A DNA stretch of 64,000 nt from Chlorops oryzae (lineage: Eukaryota; Arthropoda; Insecta; Diptera; Chloropidae): NCBI GenBank assembly GCA_020466095.1, contig CM035807.1, positions 100,315,999 to 100,379,998 on the forward strand. The letters run 5' to 3'. A model generated the notes under the pieces. The model saw only the letters and a program-made list of their open reading frames with translations, did not search any database and was not told the DNA's origin. Shown here in pieces: positions 34,701 through 47,230 of the stretch. The translations under genes were made by a program, and so were the position numbers. Within the stretch, counting starts at the first letter, position 1; every line of letters begins with the position of its first letter.

Positions 34701-35350
34701 GAGAAAGAGAGAGAAAGAGAGAGAAAGAGAGAGAAAGAGAGAGAAAGAGAAGAGAAAGAGAGAGAGAAAGAGAGAGAAAGAGAGAGAAAGAGAGAGAAGA
34801 GAGAGAGAAAAGAGAGAGAAGAGAAGAGAAGAGAAGAAGAGAGAGAAAGAGAGAGAAAGAGAGAGAAAGAGAGAGAAAGAGAGAGAAAGAGAGAGAAGAG
34901 AGAGAGAAGAAGAAGAGAGAGAAAGAGAGAGAGAAGAGAAGAGAAAAGAGAGAGAAAGAGAGAAGAAAGAGAGAGAAAGAGAGAGAAAGAGAGAAGAGAA
35001 AGAGAGAGAAAGAGAGAGAAGAGAGAAGAGAGAGAAGAGAGAGAAAGAGAGAGAAAGAGAGATAAAGAGAGATAAAGAGAGATAAAGAGGGAGAAGGAGA
35101 GAGGAAGAGAGAGAAAAAGAGAGAGATAAAGAGGAGAAAGAGAAGATAAAGAGGGAGAAGGAGAGAGGAAGAGAGAGAAAAGAGAGAGAGAAAAAGAGAA
35201 AAGCAGAGAAAGAGAGAAAGAGAGAGAGAGAGAAAGATAGAAAGAAAGAGAAAGAGAGAGAAAGATAGAAAGAAAGAGAAAGAGAGAAAGAAATATAGAA
35301 AGAAAGAGAAAATAAGAGAGGGAGATAAAAAGAATGAGAAAAAAATGATT
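34227..35350. repeat. GA-rich satellite, about 1.1 kb (GAGAGAAA-type units)
   Basis: The plus strand is almost pure purine, built from GAGAGAAA units with GAGAAGA variants. The core (about 34490-35090) is the most regular; the flanks grade into AGAAAG and GATAAAGAGG variants (about 35060-35180). Both strands stay open in several frames only because the repeat lacks stop codons: Lys/Glu/Arg on one strand, Ser/Leu/Phe on the other. Polypurine-polypyrimidine tracts of this kind can form triplex DNA and may act in chromatin (family knowledge). Confidence 0.95.
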
Positions 35351-36592
35351 ATTCAAAAGCTTTACTACACATTTACATAGTCTCAAAAAATCATTTATAT
35401 AAGTATCTAAGTAAAGTAAAGAGGAATATTTCATTCACAAAGCCCCCATTTTGATATCCTTCTGTCTTTTATAGCAAAAGAAAAACATTACGGATTTCAT
35501 CTGAAACCTTTCACTGTCGCCTCTCTGCTTCTCTCTTCAACCGAATTCGATTCTTTCACCTATTCTTTTGTCAGCCTCTCTTAGCCACAATTTTTTAATT
35601 AAAGTACGAATTGCGCTTGGAGGCGAATGTTATTAATAAAAATGTCAGCAGAAATATATTTCCATAATTATAGCTTCTGACATCGCATGGTGGGCGGAAA
35701 TGATGCATGCCGGAAAGCAAAAATTAAGACTTAACTCTCCAACTGAGTGTAATTAAGTTGGAATACATTTTATTAAATTCGCATACATACATTCATACAT
35801 ATGTAAATGTTTGTACGTGACAGGTTCAAACTAAAGCGAAATAACAGGCCCTCAAGGCTGTACGCATTCGCCATTGCTTGATTCTTTAAGAAGTATCCAC
35901 TGGAAAAAAGAAAATGTGTTTTGTTAAATATCCGATATTCTTTTAATCGATGCGGTTGTTTTTGTGCAGAAAATAGGATTATTTTTTAGAAGATATGAAT
36001 AGTGCTGGTGCTGGTGTACTTCAAATACACTTTATAACTTAGCTTCTTCCAAAGTATATTTCGAACATAAGAGGAAAAGATATCGATAAATAAGTTCGTG
36101 ACGGCGAATCTCCGGAGACGCCTCGAAGTAAGGAGTTGTTGTGCGGTGAACTTCCTAACGGGTGAAAGGATCATAGGAAAAGGAATAATTGGAAATGCAT
36201 TTAAAAGGCGATATGCCTTTGCCATAGGTATAGAAGAAGTGTTATCATTTGGTTTTTTTTTTTTAGTATCTTGAAGCGAACCCTGCGACTTTTGAATAAA
36301 AAAAATTTTTTATTATTATTTTAATATAGGACTTCAACTTCAAACAAAAAAAAAGCTTTTCCTGTTAGTTTATATCTTGAAAGGTTTGCAATAAATTTTG
36401 TGCCTTTAGTTTCAGCTTAATTTTTTTAACCCTACCATTTCATTAAGTGCAACAACGGCCTCAATATGGATAATACGCTACCGATAGATAACAAAATTTG
36501 TATTTGCACAGGCTTTCAAACGATCAATAATCGTCACAGAAGGATACAAGGTTGATTTTATGTTTTCCTGGAATTTTTCATTCATTTATTAT
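35351..36592. other. AT-rich non-coding DNA, no gene recognised
   Basis: No recognisable gene. A short segment around 36070-36190 is somewhat higher in GC than its surroundings and contains a 79-codon frame on the minus strand with no known motif. Confidence 0.5.
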
Positions 36593-36837
36593 CAGGGAGC
36601 GGATTTTGTTGACTTTTATAGATTTAAAGCATACTTTATGGAGTACAAATTTTGTTCAACTAACCTTCAAATCGATTTTTAGCTACGAAATGAATTTGTT
36701 TACGTTAGAAAAGCGATTTCAAGTTCAACTTCGCTTAACTTATTCGAAAGATGTTTATAAGAAATTTTTGCCCCATAAAGTATGCTTTATTATTTTTTTC
36801 TTTTTAAATTATAAAAGTCAACAAAATCCGAGCCCTG
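36593..36837. mobile_element. hAT-type MITE, 245 bp
   Basis: Ends CAGGGAGCGGATTTTG and, inverted, CAGGGCTCGGATTTTG continue as a shared TTGACTTTTATA. A perfect 8-bp duplication TTTATTAT lies on both sides (36585-36592 and 36838-36845). The CAGGG start with an 8-bp duplication is diagnostic of hAT elements. A second inverted pair, AAAGCATACTTTATGG, lies inside. No transposase is encoded. Confidence 0.88.
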
Positions 36838-36845
36838 TTTATTAT

Positions 36846-38405
36846 TATAACAGGGAATATAACGAAACAAATGCATTGAAAATTCTTAAAAAGAAAATTG
36901 ATTTAAAAAATAAATAAATAAGTTTTTCGCATGCTTTCGTTCCTAATATCCGAAGGTATTTCATTTAGTTTTTTTAAGAATAAAAAGAAATTTTTAGGTT
37001 TTAATACCTGCATTTGTATTGACCTATTGCAGTTTAAAGATTTTTAATTTTTAATTTTTTTTTATAATTAGAATAAAAGATTTCGTAGGAAAAATCAAAT
37101 TAAATCGGGAAAGCTAGAAATATTCTAAAACTAAAATTTTTAATTTAATATCGAATAAATGAGCAATCATCAAAATGAACTTTTCATTCAAAATTTTGCA
37201 TTACAAAACGGCGAGTTCCATTCGTTTGATTTATGCGATTCAAGTGCATAAATAACTAGAAAATATTGCAGGGAACCTTATCAAGCCAACGAAGTACCGC
37301 CACAATTTTTGGCCGCATTTAATTACAAATATTCCAAAAGCCAAGTATTAATGAATAAAGTTTGTTTAACTAGTGTTTTTTGTTTCGTGCTTTTGAGTGG
37401 TTTTCTAAACTTTTTGAGGTTTTGTAACACGCCTTTCAATTACAAATTTATTCTCGCCGGAGTAAACATTCGAAAGGGCGTCGTTGCTCAACGATGTTGA
37501 TCGCGATTCCGGGATATGCAGTTATGTCCGCTTTCGCTCAACACATAACCACACACGCACACACTCACCGAACCGAAGTATTTAAACTTGATTATGTGAA
37601 AAAATAAACAGTCAAATGAATAACAATTAGCAATTAAGCTGGTTTTAAACAAACGACTTTTCATCGTCATTGCTACCAGAGAAGACGAGACGAGACGAGG
37701 CAATGAAAACAAAAATAATTTCATTAAATTTTCAGTTGAATTGATAATCTGGAAGTGGTTGCTAAAGTACACTTGAAAAAATTTTTGGGAGCGGAGATAT
37801 TTTGTGCAGCAAATGAAGAACGAAAGAGGGAAATCCTCGATATGGAGGTTTATTTCAAGGCGATTTTCATATCATTTTGAATAGAAGTTCTAGGGGTTTT
37901 ACTGAATTTTTGATTAAAAAACCCTAAATTTAAACTGTTTTGAGTAGTGGAAAGAAAAAATCTTTCCAAAAAGGAACTCAGCTTACCTTCAGCCAATTCC
38001 CTTGTGCCTTTTTGCTTCTAAGATGAATCTAATTTAATAAAATTTTCGATGGACGAGCGATTCTGACTCAAAGCAGATTGCAATACCTAGAAGAAGCTCT
38101 TGGTCTTGGATTTCAATTCATTTTATTATAATTGAGTATTTCTTCTGAGAATCGAGAGCTTACTTATTGGAATCCAATTAGCGCTTTGCAGCACTTTACA
38201 TTAAACTTAGCTTGAGTGAACAACTGTTTCCACTCTCATGCTTGATTTTCATTCAGCGCAGCAAATCCAGCAAATATTCATAATTAGTTCGTTTGTTGAA
38301 TATGTGCAGGAGTTGCTGGACTATTGGGAACCCTACGTTACATAAAATGCATAATTGAGTAAAAAAAAATACAGTAATATAAAGTCAAGACAAATTGAGC
38401 CTTTA
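36846..38405. other. AT-rich non-coding DNA, no gene recognised
   Basis: Contains a short GAGAC tandem run (about 37680-37700). No recognisable coding region or element ends. Confidence 0.5.
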
Positions 38406-38408
38406 AAA

Positions 38409-38573
38409 GGAGACGTCCATTAATTACGTCAACAAAACTAGGGTGCTGAAGGGGTCTAGAAAATCTGACCAGATCGGCAAATGGAGTGCGAAAAAGTATC
38501 ACTGAAATTCACCTTAGAGGGCTGGGGGTCCAAAGCTGGAGAAAATATGATTACGTAATTAATTGATGTCCCC
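38409..38573. mobile_element. MITE, 165 bp, superfamily unclear
   Basis: Ends GGAGACGTCCATTAATTACG and, inverted, GGGGACATCAATTAATTACG match at 17 of 20 positions. AAA flanks both sides (38406-38408 and 38574-38576) as a possible 3-bp duplication, but the context is A-rich. Non-coding. Confidence 0.6.
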
Positions 38574-39463
38574 AAAGACGAAAAATTAGTTAATAAAAAA
38601 TAAATTCCAACGAACATACAATAACATCAAATTGCTTAATTTTTTTCGCATTTTCTTCTTATTAATATTTTTTTTTAAGTATTCACAAATCAAAGTCGAA
38701 GTTCCACGTCCCGATACGCTGTTTCACTGTTACATTTCATTTTCTTATTTATATTTAAGTTTTTATTTTTTTATACTTTTTTTTTATTCCATTGTCTTAT
38801 TTATTCCAACAACGTTAGCGATTCAATAACGAACTTTCGTGATAGTCGCCTCATGGCTTTCATGCTCTTCCATTTAGAACTGAATTTTTCCAAAGTAATT
38901 AAAAATGCAAATAAAGTTCGCTGTCGGAAGAGAGTGGAAATAAGAAAATAGAATAGAGATTGATATGAAATATTTGACTCAAAGCACTGCAAATTTGTTG
39001 CTTCAGCTATTTCAACTAGAAAATTATGGAAAAGCCAACGGAGAGGAAATCTAAATTAAAATTTTTTGTTCAACTAAAGAGTTGAAAATTTGAGCTCACT
39101 AAAAGAGAAATATAAACATTAATTTGAAATAAAAACAGAATAAACGATACTATTATGGCTTCTTTGTAAGCGAGACGCATGGCTAGAGAAATTTAAGAAC
39201 TCTGAATACCGTTTCCATTGCAAACATGATATCTCTGATGTTATTTGGTATTGCCATGGATATCATATTTCAAATTTTAAATTTATCATTAATAAAAACA
39301 ATGCTGAGACACAAGTCTTTTTTACGCGCTAGTCGAACAAGTTCCTACAATTCAACGTAAATATTTAATACTTTGACTTTAATAAAACCATAAATGGATG
39401 AGTTTTGTCGATGACAGGAAGATAACAGACATAATACGAATAGATTTACCTACATAAATAAAA
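38574..39463. other. AT-rich non-coding DNA, no gene recognised
   Basis: Only short chance frames; T-rich stretch 38640-38800. Confidence 0.5.
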
Positions 39464-39598
39464 GTAGACAGACAGACAGATATTTGTAAATCGAATCTTC
39501 TGGTGACACTGATCATTTTTATATACATTTTTTATGGTCTATCTCGACTGGTTCTGGGTGTTACACACGTACGCACAAATGTAATATACCCTCAACAC
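39464..39598 (-). mobile_element. DINE-1/Helentron-like fragment, copy B
   Basis: AAATCGAATCTTCTGGTGAC, CTGATCATTT, GGTCTATCTCGACTGG and AATATACCCTC appear in the same order as in copy C (55190-55300). The copy lacks the terminal hairpin and GGGTATAAAAA end, and the rest of the element is missing on the other side. Confidence 0.65.
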
Positions 39599-41064
39599 CG
39601 AGTTTCGGAATAGCCTCAAAATTTCATTCCAGCGAGCATCCCCTTGAGGCCTAAGAAGAGGGAAAATTCGCTGTAGTCCAGACCTTAAGAAAGCGGTTAA
39701 TTCAGAATTAATTATATACTCAATCGATGCGGATTTTGATGAAAGAGAATTTTCTTTTTCATCGAATGGGGCCGGTTTTCATGATTTCGTCCTTCAAACG
39801 ATCCAATAACGCTACAGAACCACCATGGTTTCTAAGTTTTCAAAATTAGTCGACACTGTCGACTCGACAGTATTATACCATACTTGCCAATGGTTGATTT
39901 TCTTGCTGCAGAAGCCGAAGTTTCAACAATATTTTTAAAATTTTTACAAAATAGCAATGCTTTATAAGATAGAAAATTCTTTTTTATAAATTAAAAATTT
40001 TTTTTTTTACAAAAAATACTTCACTCTAAATGCTCGATATATCTGACAAACTAATGGTAATGGTAATGGTATCTTTCACTTTTATAAACGTGTCAGGTCA
40101 AAGCTAACTAAAAACAATTCCAACACATACCTATAGGCGTTTGAAATGTCTGAAATATTGAAAAGCACTCATAATGCCATTTAGCACAAATATAGAAGAA
40201 TCATTTTATGAGAAATGGACTTGCGAACAATAGTTTTATTGTTTCGTTGAGGCGCTTTTGACAGCATTTAATTTATTGATCTTTGTGTTTCTGTTCGATG
40301 AAAAAAAAAAGAAAAGATTTTAATTGATTAACATGTCCATTCCAGCAGACATCCAACTGGAGACAGTCATAGCTCAGGGGAAATTGTGTGGAGTTGGACG
40401 ATTCGATTCAGAAAAACAAAATCTATTCTTAGACTTTTCATCCATGAAGTGAACGAAGGATGGGCGGAGAAAGAGAATTGGCAAAAACTCTGAAAACGAT
40501 ATCTATTATGAACTTGCCCTCGAGGTCAAATGGGTATATTCAACTGAGGCGAACAAATCTATTTATAATTTCGCAAACCTTTATCTTTTGTATAGACCCA
40601 TCCAAAGCGAGCCAAAGTTGTTTCCAACACAATTTTTTCTCGATTAAATTTTCTATTTTTATAAAGCATTTAATCAATTTCAGCATTCAGCCAATGAATT
40701 TATTCTCAACAAAATTTAAAAATTCCTTTCATGATGCCGCAACCCGCCAGACCCTTTCATTTAATAACTTTCGCGAAAAATACACGTTTAAACCCATAGT
40801 TTCTATAACCGCTTACTTTTCATGCTGTTTTCATTTTAAAACATTTTCAGAAAATTCTTAAAACTCGATTTGAGGTCATTTAAAGCGCATTTTTTTTGCG
40901 CACGATTAGCTCCTGGATTCATTTGTTATTATATTGAAAAATAAAAGTAAAAATAATTCTAAAAAATGGACAAAGTTTGAGACTGGAACCCAAAGGATTT
41001 CTAGGGGTACTTCCCGTGCAATTGTCTGCTCTAGGTTCATAAAATATTGGTCAAATCGTTTTCG
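39599..41064. other. AT-rich non-coding DNA, no gene recognised
   Basis: A 133-codon frame at 40460-40861 has no recognisable motif. A small inverted motif CGACACTGTCG/CTCGACAGT is at about 39851-39872, and TAATGG is repeated three times near 40052-40070. Confidence 0.5.
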
Positions 41065-41417
41065 CGACGAAACTTTTCCCGTAATTGGTTGAGATGCCAC
41101 TTACGAAGCGAGAGGCTCTGGGTTCAACTCCCAGCTGAGGTCATGGATGTTTGTGTCATTTCTTTTTCGTATCTGTTTTTCTTTGTCATCCCATTATTCG
41201 TGGTATCACAACGGACACATGTGAGGCCTAAGTGTGTTACCCTTAACCCTCTAATGCCACATTTTTTTTTTCAATGAAAAGTTCAGATATGACTAATTTT
41301 GGGTAGCAAAACATGAATCTGAAAAAATTATTATTATTTTTTTTTTGGTAATTTGTTTGAAAAAAGTCCGTCTAGAGACGGAGAGGGTTAATGGTAACAG
41401 CCACACTAACCTAGCCT
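41065..41417 (+). mobile_element. tRNA-derived SINE interrupted by a TTAA element
   Basis: The head holds TTGGTTGAGATGCC (A-box region) and the B box GGGTTCAACTCCC. A body with CTGAGGTCATGGATGTTTGT is shared almost exactly with the SINE at 50539-50742. The 3' domain is GGTATCACAA, GGCCTAAGTG, then CAGCCACACTAACCTA. A 141-bp element (41247-41387) splits the 3' domain. The 5' start is set by alignment with the second copy and is approximate. No clear target duplication was found. Confidence 0.7.
41247..41387. mobile_element. TTAA-flanked MITE nested in a SINE, 141 bp
   Basis: Starts CCCTCTAATG and ends AGAGGG, giving a 6-bp inverted repeat CCCTCT, with TTAA on both sides (41243-41246 and 41388-41391). 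Removing it and one TTAA restores the SINE: GTGTTACCC-TTAA-TGGTAACAGCC against GTGTTACCTGTAATAGTGGC in the uninterrupted relative at 50539-50742. piggyBac-type. Confidence 0.75.
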
Positions 41418-42480
41418 ATGTATATTTTAATTTTTTTTTTTTTCTTTGAAAAGTAACCTGGATGGAAATGGATCCTTCTTAGTTTTTAGGATTATCCCAT
41501 TTGTTGTGAAGGGATTAAATCCGTATTTATCGATATATTTTTTAGGAATTTAAAAAGCAATTTTAAATAAGCTCACAAAAATTTCGTTTAGACCCATTCT
41601 TTCACTCATAGTTCGGACGCTCCCGCTAAGTAAAATTTCATGTCATATCGAAAGAATTTCGTCTTTACTTCATTTACAATTTTGTTTATAAAAAAAAAAA
41701 AAATTATAGAAATTAAAAAACAAAAGAATTTCAAACTTAATTCAATAAAGTAAAGTAAAGCATACTTCGGTACCTTCTTATTTGGAAGACCATTCTAAAT
41801 TGCGATGTCTAGCTTTTCCATTTGTGAAAATAATGAAATAAGCATGTACTGGTATTTTCCTCACGCACAACATTGTCAAGCACATTTCTTTGGCAATCGA
41901 AAACGTGATAAACATGCTGTATGAGGAAGGCCGTAGTGCTAAAAGGCACATAAATACAGGATATTTTCGTAGTATCACGCAATTACGTTGAAGCACATGC
42001 ATGAATTTCAGTTTCTCTTCTCCGAAATTCCATTTTAAACAGAAGGTACATCCGATAAGAGCCATTAGATGATGCTAACGGATTATTTTTGTTTTTGTGT
42101 ATTTTGTATGCGTGTGTGAGAAAAAAGTCTATCTACAATTGCTTCTCTGATTTTGCTGAACAATTTTTGGAACTTTAAAGCAATGTACCGATGCTCCCGA
42201 CTAAGTCGTTCAAAATTAAGGAGGCTTTTAACAGGGAACAGGAAATAATTAAAAAAAAAAGTGTATTTTTTATATTTTCATTGGTGAATGCTGGGCAAGA
42301 AACAGTGAAAATATTACAGAAAAGGAGAGTTTTCGTTGGGGAAATATTTTAAAACTAAATATGAATAATATCATACACTCTGCCACTATTGTTCTTCTAC
42401 TATAGTGTTCACAAAAAACAATGAAAATATGAAAAATTAAATAAAACGACTCTTAGAAAATGTCTAAACTATTAAATCTT
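41418..42480. other. AT-rich non-coding DNA, no gene recognised
   Basis: No recognised element or coding region; A-run at 41690-41702. Confidence 0.5.
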
Positions 42481-42657
42481 GGCATTTCCGCACCCAGTAT
42501 TTTTTTCGTACGTTCGCGACCGCATCTCAAAGAAACCCATCCTATGCACCACATGTGAAGCTACCAAAATACTAACGAATTACAAAGAAAACTAGAAGGA
42601 ATATGTTGGAAAATGAGGTCGCGAACGAACGAAAAAAATACTGGGGGTGGAAAGGCC
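42481..42657. mobile_element. MITE with about 45-bp terminal inverted repeats, 177 bp
   Basis: The left arm runs GGCATTTCCGCACCCAG, TATTTTTTTCGTACG, TTCGCGACCGCAT. The right arm inverted runs GGCCTTTCCACCCCCAG, TATTTTTTTCGTTCG, TTCGCGACCTCAT: about 40 of 45 positions match. No direct repeat at the flanks could be established (CTT on the left, CATATG on the right). Non-coding. Confidence 0.65.
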
Positions 42658-45600
42658 CATATGCAGCTATGCTCGGTATCCCATAGCGCAGCACTCCCTG
42701 CAGATATACAACACATGCTTGCATAAGAAACCAATTTTAATCAACTGCGTATTTGTCTTAACAGTAGCTGATTTCATACGTAAAAATTCCTGCGCTTTTG
42801 GAATAGAAAGCAGACTTGATTCTGATATTTCTCATGTTATATTTTTGGAATATTATGTGATAGTGAAGGACGGTTTAAGGGTTTTCTAGAAATTGAAAAT
42901 CTCATATTTCAATGAAGATTATTCTCTTCTCATGAAAGGAAATCCTTTCAGCTTTATGAAAAGATAAATCTTTTATACTTGACACGCTTAAAATTTTCTC
43001 TTGTTGAAGCAGTTCTTCAAGAGATTTCAATTTCATAAAACTCGACTTTAGAGCTTATATCTACGGCAACAAAGTAGAAATTATTTTGTTCACTTCACTA
43101 TTCAAACTTTGCGTTTTAACCTTATGAAAAATTAAATTATGTTCAGCGACTTCTAAAGGGCTATCTTTATAATTACTTAGATACATACTTTTAGGTGCTG
43201 ATTAAGTTTTTCTAAACTAAACTTATATATTTCCTCAATTATACAAAAGATGGAATTAAAAGCTTTTATAGATTTCGCAGACAATTTTCAGAGCATGAGG
43301 AAAGTGCAATCTTTTGAAGACGAGACCGAGCGAAAAACTACGATTGTGTAATTAACAACGATTCGTAGTATACCTGCTACGAATTTCTGTACATCAAAAA
43401 TATTCAACAACAATGCGTATTCTATAAGAATAAATTTCATTTCGCCCGTTAATAGAGCCAAATTATGAATGTTCGTAGTTAAATTAACTCCATTTTTGAT
43501 ATTTCTACTGCGATTTTTCTCTCAATAAAATGCATTGCAATCGATCCACTCTCGAACAATTGAGTTAATTCAGTGAAATTTCATTTTTTAGTCAATTTGA
43601 ATGGCCATCCCATTGTCTGGTTTTGAGCAAGAAGCGTTATCTGGAAAACTTTAAGTAATAAATTTCATTTTACATACGGTTTGAAGCAAAACATTCAAAC
43701 GATTTTAATTTCATTTTAATGATGTCAGATTAAACATTTCAAAATCCATTCGGTAACAGATGGTGCGACTCAAATTGTGTGAAAATTTAACTTTATGTGT
43801 GTGTGTGTTTTTTTATACAGTGAGATTTTCAATGAGAGTTGGTGGGTGAGTATTGGAATAGATCCATTAACTAGTAAGAGAAGAGCTTTTTGGCTTGGCC
43901 GAGTAAGAGCTAATGCACGAATCTAAGATCGTATGAAATAAAATACCAGTGTTGGGGATATTAAAAATATTTCCTTTCTATGTATGAGTACAAAAAAGCT
44001 TGCTACGTCCCTGACAAATGGCAGCTCAAATTGATTGAGCACTAGGACTGCTATCGCATCACTTTTAAACTAAAAATCTTATTTAAAAGATTCAAATAAA
44101 ATCGTTTTTTCTTCGAAATATCATAAACCAGAAATTACACTGACTTACAAAAAAGGCACATGTTCTTGACCTACTTAATTGGCGGTCGCGGAACATATGA
44201 ATGAAGGGTTTTTTATACATCACAACTTCATTGTTCCTCAACTGATTTTAGTAAAATAATCAGGCACTTCACAAAGTCTTTTTTAAGCCTACAATCTAAG
44301 TCATTTCAGTCATACATATGGGCCGTTCAACGTAAAACAGCGCCACTGGTCACAACTATCACAGACAGTCTTTCTATGGCGATTCTGAGCAGAAATCCTG
44401 TTATTTCCGAACCCAAATGTTTTTAAACGATTCTAAAAATTTAAGTACTTGAATACCACGTCTTCGTATTTTTAATTACAAAAAAAAAAATAAATAAAAT
44501 TAAAAAAAAAATAAATAAATTTAAAAATCTGCTTCAACGTTCCCCAAACATTTCGCACCCACGCAACTAAAGCGACACAGCTCAAAATTTGCCATTTTTC
44601 AGAAAACGCGAAAAACAAAATGCATCGCAGTGTCAATCAAAGCAAGAAGAAAGGCTAACGGATTTTTTTTTGCCTTTTATAATAAGAAACAAGATAATTA
44701 GGAACAACATTCATAACATAATTTGAAATTCAAAAATTTTGATTTGTGTCACTTTAGTTGCATGTTTGCGGTTTGTAAACCAGTGTTATCACGATAAAAT
44801 GTCTCACTTCTTTACTCTTCAATTCTTAATTTGGAATTTAAGTCAACTATTTATACGTCATTAAGCAAACAATGCTGACAGTTCGCATCAGAAATCACTC
44901 GAACGGAAAGGAAAGCAAAATAAGGCAAGATGAAAAAACAAAAAGCCGAGCATAAAAACAAAGTCCCAAAGCGTTCGCTCAATGCGAATAAAGAATGTTG
45001 AGATCCGTATCAGAAGACAGAAGGAAAAAAAAAACATAAATAACAAAATAAAGGACAATAAACGCAAATACCATGTAAAAACGAAGCAAATGATGAATGA
45101 TCTCAGTTAGCACAACTGGCACGCATATTTTTGGATATAAATGAACAAAGGACTTGAAGAGAATTTCATACAAAAAAAAGGTAATCGGTTTCTAGAAATG
45201 ACTGCTGCTGATTCTTATCTGACTGTTTATGTGCATCTGTATGTGTGTAAGTGTGTGTGACTGCATCTAGAATGTGTGTAAACAAAACTCAACAAAAAAC
45301 GTCATATAAGCATAGCGAAGAGAAATGAAAAGAAAACTTTGAAAGAAAAAATAAATGAAAAATTGCAAGATAAGAGAAGTCAACAATGCAACGCTTCCTG
45401 GTTTAAAGAGCGGCAAAGTGCCATCCTTCGTCAACATAAATGAGAGTACACATACACACACACACACATACATGTAAAATGACTAGCACATGAAACCGTT
45501 TACTCCTGGTGTCCTCGTGGAGTAAAAGTTCACAAAATTTTCTTCCAGGTTATTGAACGCATAAAATGCAACTCCCCTCACAGACGCACAGCGCGCGCAC

Positions 45601-45690
45601 ACCTTCAAGACATGTGCAAATACATAGAAACAAATTACTTTTTTTTTAAACTTTTTGGGAAATGATATACGTACGTAGTGCCTTAACCCT
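42658..45690. other. AT-rich non-coding DNA, no gene recognised
   Basis: A GT run at about 43797-43810 and an AC run at about 45453-45470. TTAACCCTTTGAGAGG at 45685 looks like one end of a TTAA element, but no partner end was found. No coding region recognised. Confidence 0.5.
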
Positions 45691-46510
45691 TTGAGAGGAG
45701 TGCTTTCAATTATTATTATTTTAATTTATTTTTTTGTCTTTTAATTTTTATTTTTGATTTTTTATATATGCATTTTTATTCTATATTTTAATTTATATCT
45801 TTAATTTATTTATTTTATTTATTTTTTATTAATTTTCTCTTTGTATTTATTATTTTAATTTTTAACTAATTAACTAGTATTTTTTAATTTATTTTTTGTT
45901 TGAATATTTAATTTTAAAAATTGTTTATTACATAATTTTTAAGTTTTTCATTTATTTGTTTTTAATGTTTTATGTTTTTATTTATTTATTTTTTTATTTC
46001 TTATTTATTTATTATTTTTTATACTTATTTATTTTTTATTGAAGTTAACTTCAAGTTTTTTTTTAAATTTAATTAAGAATAACTTTTATTTGTTTTTAAT
46101 TTTTAAAATTTTTATTTTTAATTTTTATTAATTTTATATTTATTATTTTTTTATATTTTTATTTTTAATTTTTTTATTTTTTATTATTTTTATTTTTTTT
46201 ATTATTTTTTATTATTATTTTTTATTTTTTATTTCTATTAATTTTTTTTTAATTTTTTTATTATATTTATTATTTTTTTATTATTTTTTATTATTTTTTT
46301 TATTTTTATTATTTTTTAATTATTTTTTATTCAAAATTTTTTCATTTTTTTTTATTTATTTTATTTTTGTATTTTATTTACATTTATATTTTTAGGTTAT
46401 ATATTTAATTCTTTATTTTTTATTCCAAAATTTATAAATTTTTTAATTGATTTCAATGTTTTTATTTCTTTATTTATTTATTTTTAGTTTTCTAATTTTT
46501 TTTTTATTTA
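45691..46510. repeat. T-rich low-complexity tract
   Basis: About 800 bp of irregular T(2-8)A(1-3) sequence with very few C or G. Unlike 6838-7700 it never settles into a fixed unit. Its left edge adjoins an orphan TTAACCC end. Confidence 0.85.
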
Positions 46511-47180
46511 CGAAAAATTTTTGGTTGCCATGAAGATCAGTCATAAAATAATTAGTACCTACCATAAAATCCCTTTTGAAGCTGATTATAAACTGAGCGT
46601 TATGGCCCTTAAGAATAATTGCTTTCCGAAAATGCTTCAAAAAATATAGGTCCTTAACTCGATATGCCTGAATAAAAATCAAATACTCGTTGTACGTTTA
46701 AGACTCTTTGTTTTTTTTTAAGTGTATCTCAACTTTAGGCAAAGCTACATTGTAGCAATTGGAAATTTTAACTAAGCAACAAGAACCATAAAGTTTAACT
46801 CTTTTTTTTATTACTCTTTCTGCCTCGTTTTGCTCTTTCCTATTTAGTTTTTCTGCAATGACTCCTTGAAATAATACTTTTGCTGAAAATAGTGGAAAAC
46901 GTGCACTTTTTACCTTTCGAGTGACAGAAATTATGCAGCACAGAAGCACAACTTGTAGTACATAAACGAAAAGTTCGTTCTTCACTTCCTCTGTTGTCGT
47001 TCGTTTATGTACTTGCTTAGCCAGTCTGACGCTTCGGCTTTTTGTTTTTCCACTCACAAAAGCACACAAACACATGCACACCAAGATACCCATACACAAA
47101 CCGAGGAGCTAGAGAGCAACTTAAGCATATAATGCAAAGCATTTCGAAAGAGACTTGAAGTAATAACTTTTCACACGTAG

Positions 47181-47202
47181 TTAAGTTAAGTTAAGTTAAG
47201 TT
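47181..47202 (+). repeat. GTTAA pentamer run
   Basis: Four tandem GTTAA units. Not the insect telomere repeat (TTAGG). Confidence 0.7.
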
Positions 47203-47230
47203 TACTGTCAACGTTTTACGTTAACTTTTC

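Noticed and set aside
34247..35434. 395-codon (minus) and 233-codon (plus) open frames
   Set aside because: Both are translations of the GA repeat (Ser/Leu/Phe or Lys/Glu/Arg only), open merely because the repeat has no stop codons.
46698..47099. 133-codon frame with a hydrophobic N-terminus resembling a signal peptide
   Set aside because: The hydrophobic start comes from an AC/GT-rich simple stretch and the rest has no recognisable features.
47181..47202. GTTAA pentamers as telomere-like repeat
   Set aside because: Only about four units and not TTAGG; ordinary microsatellite.
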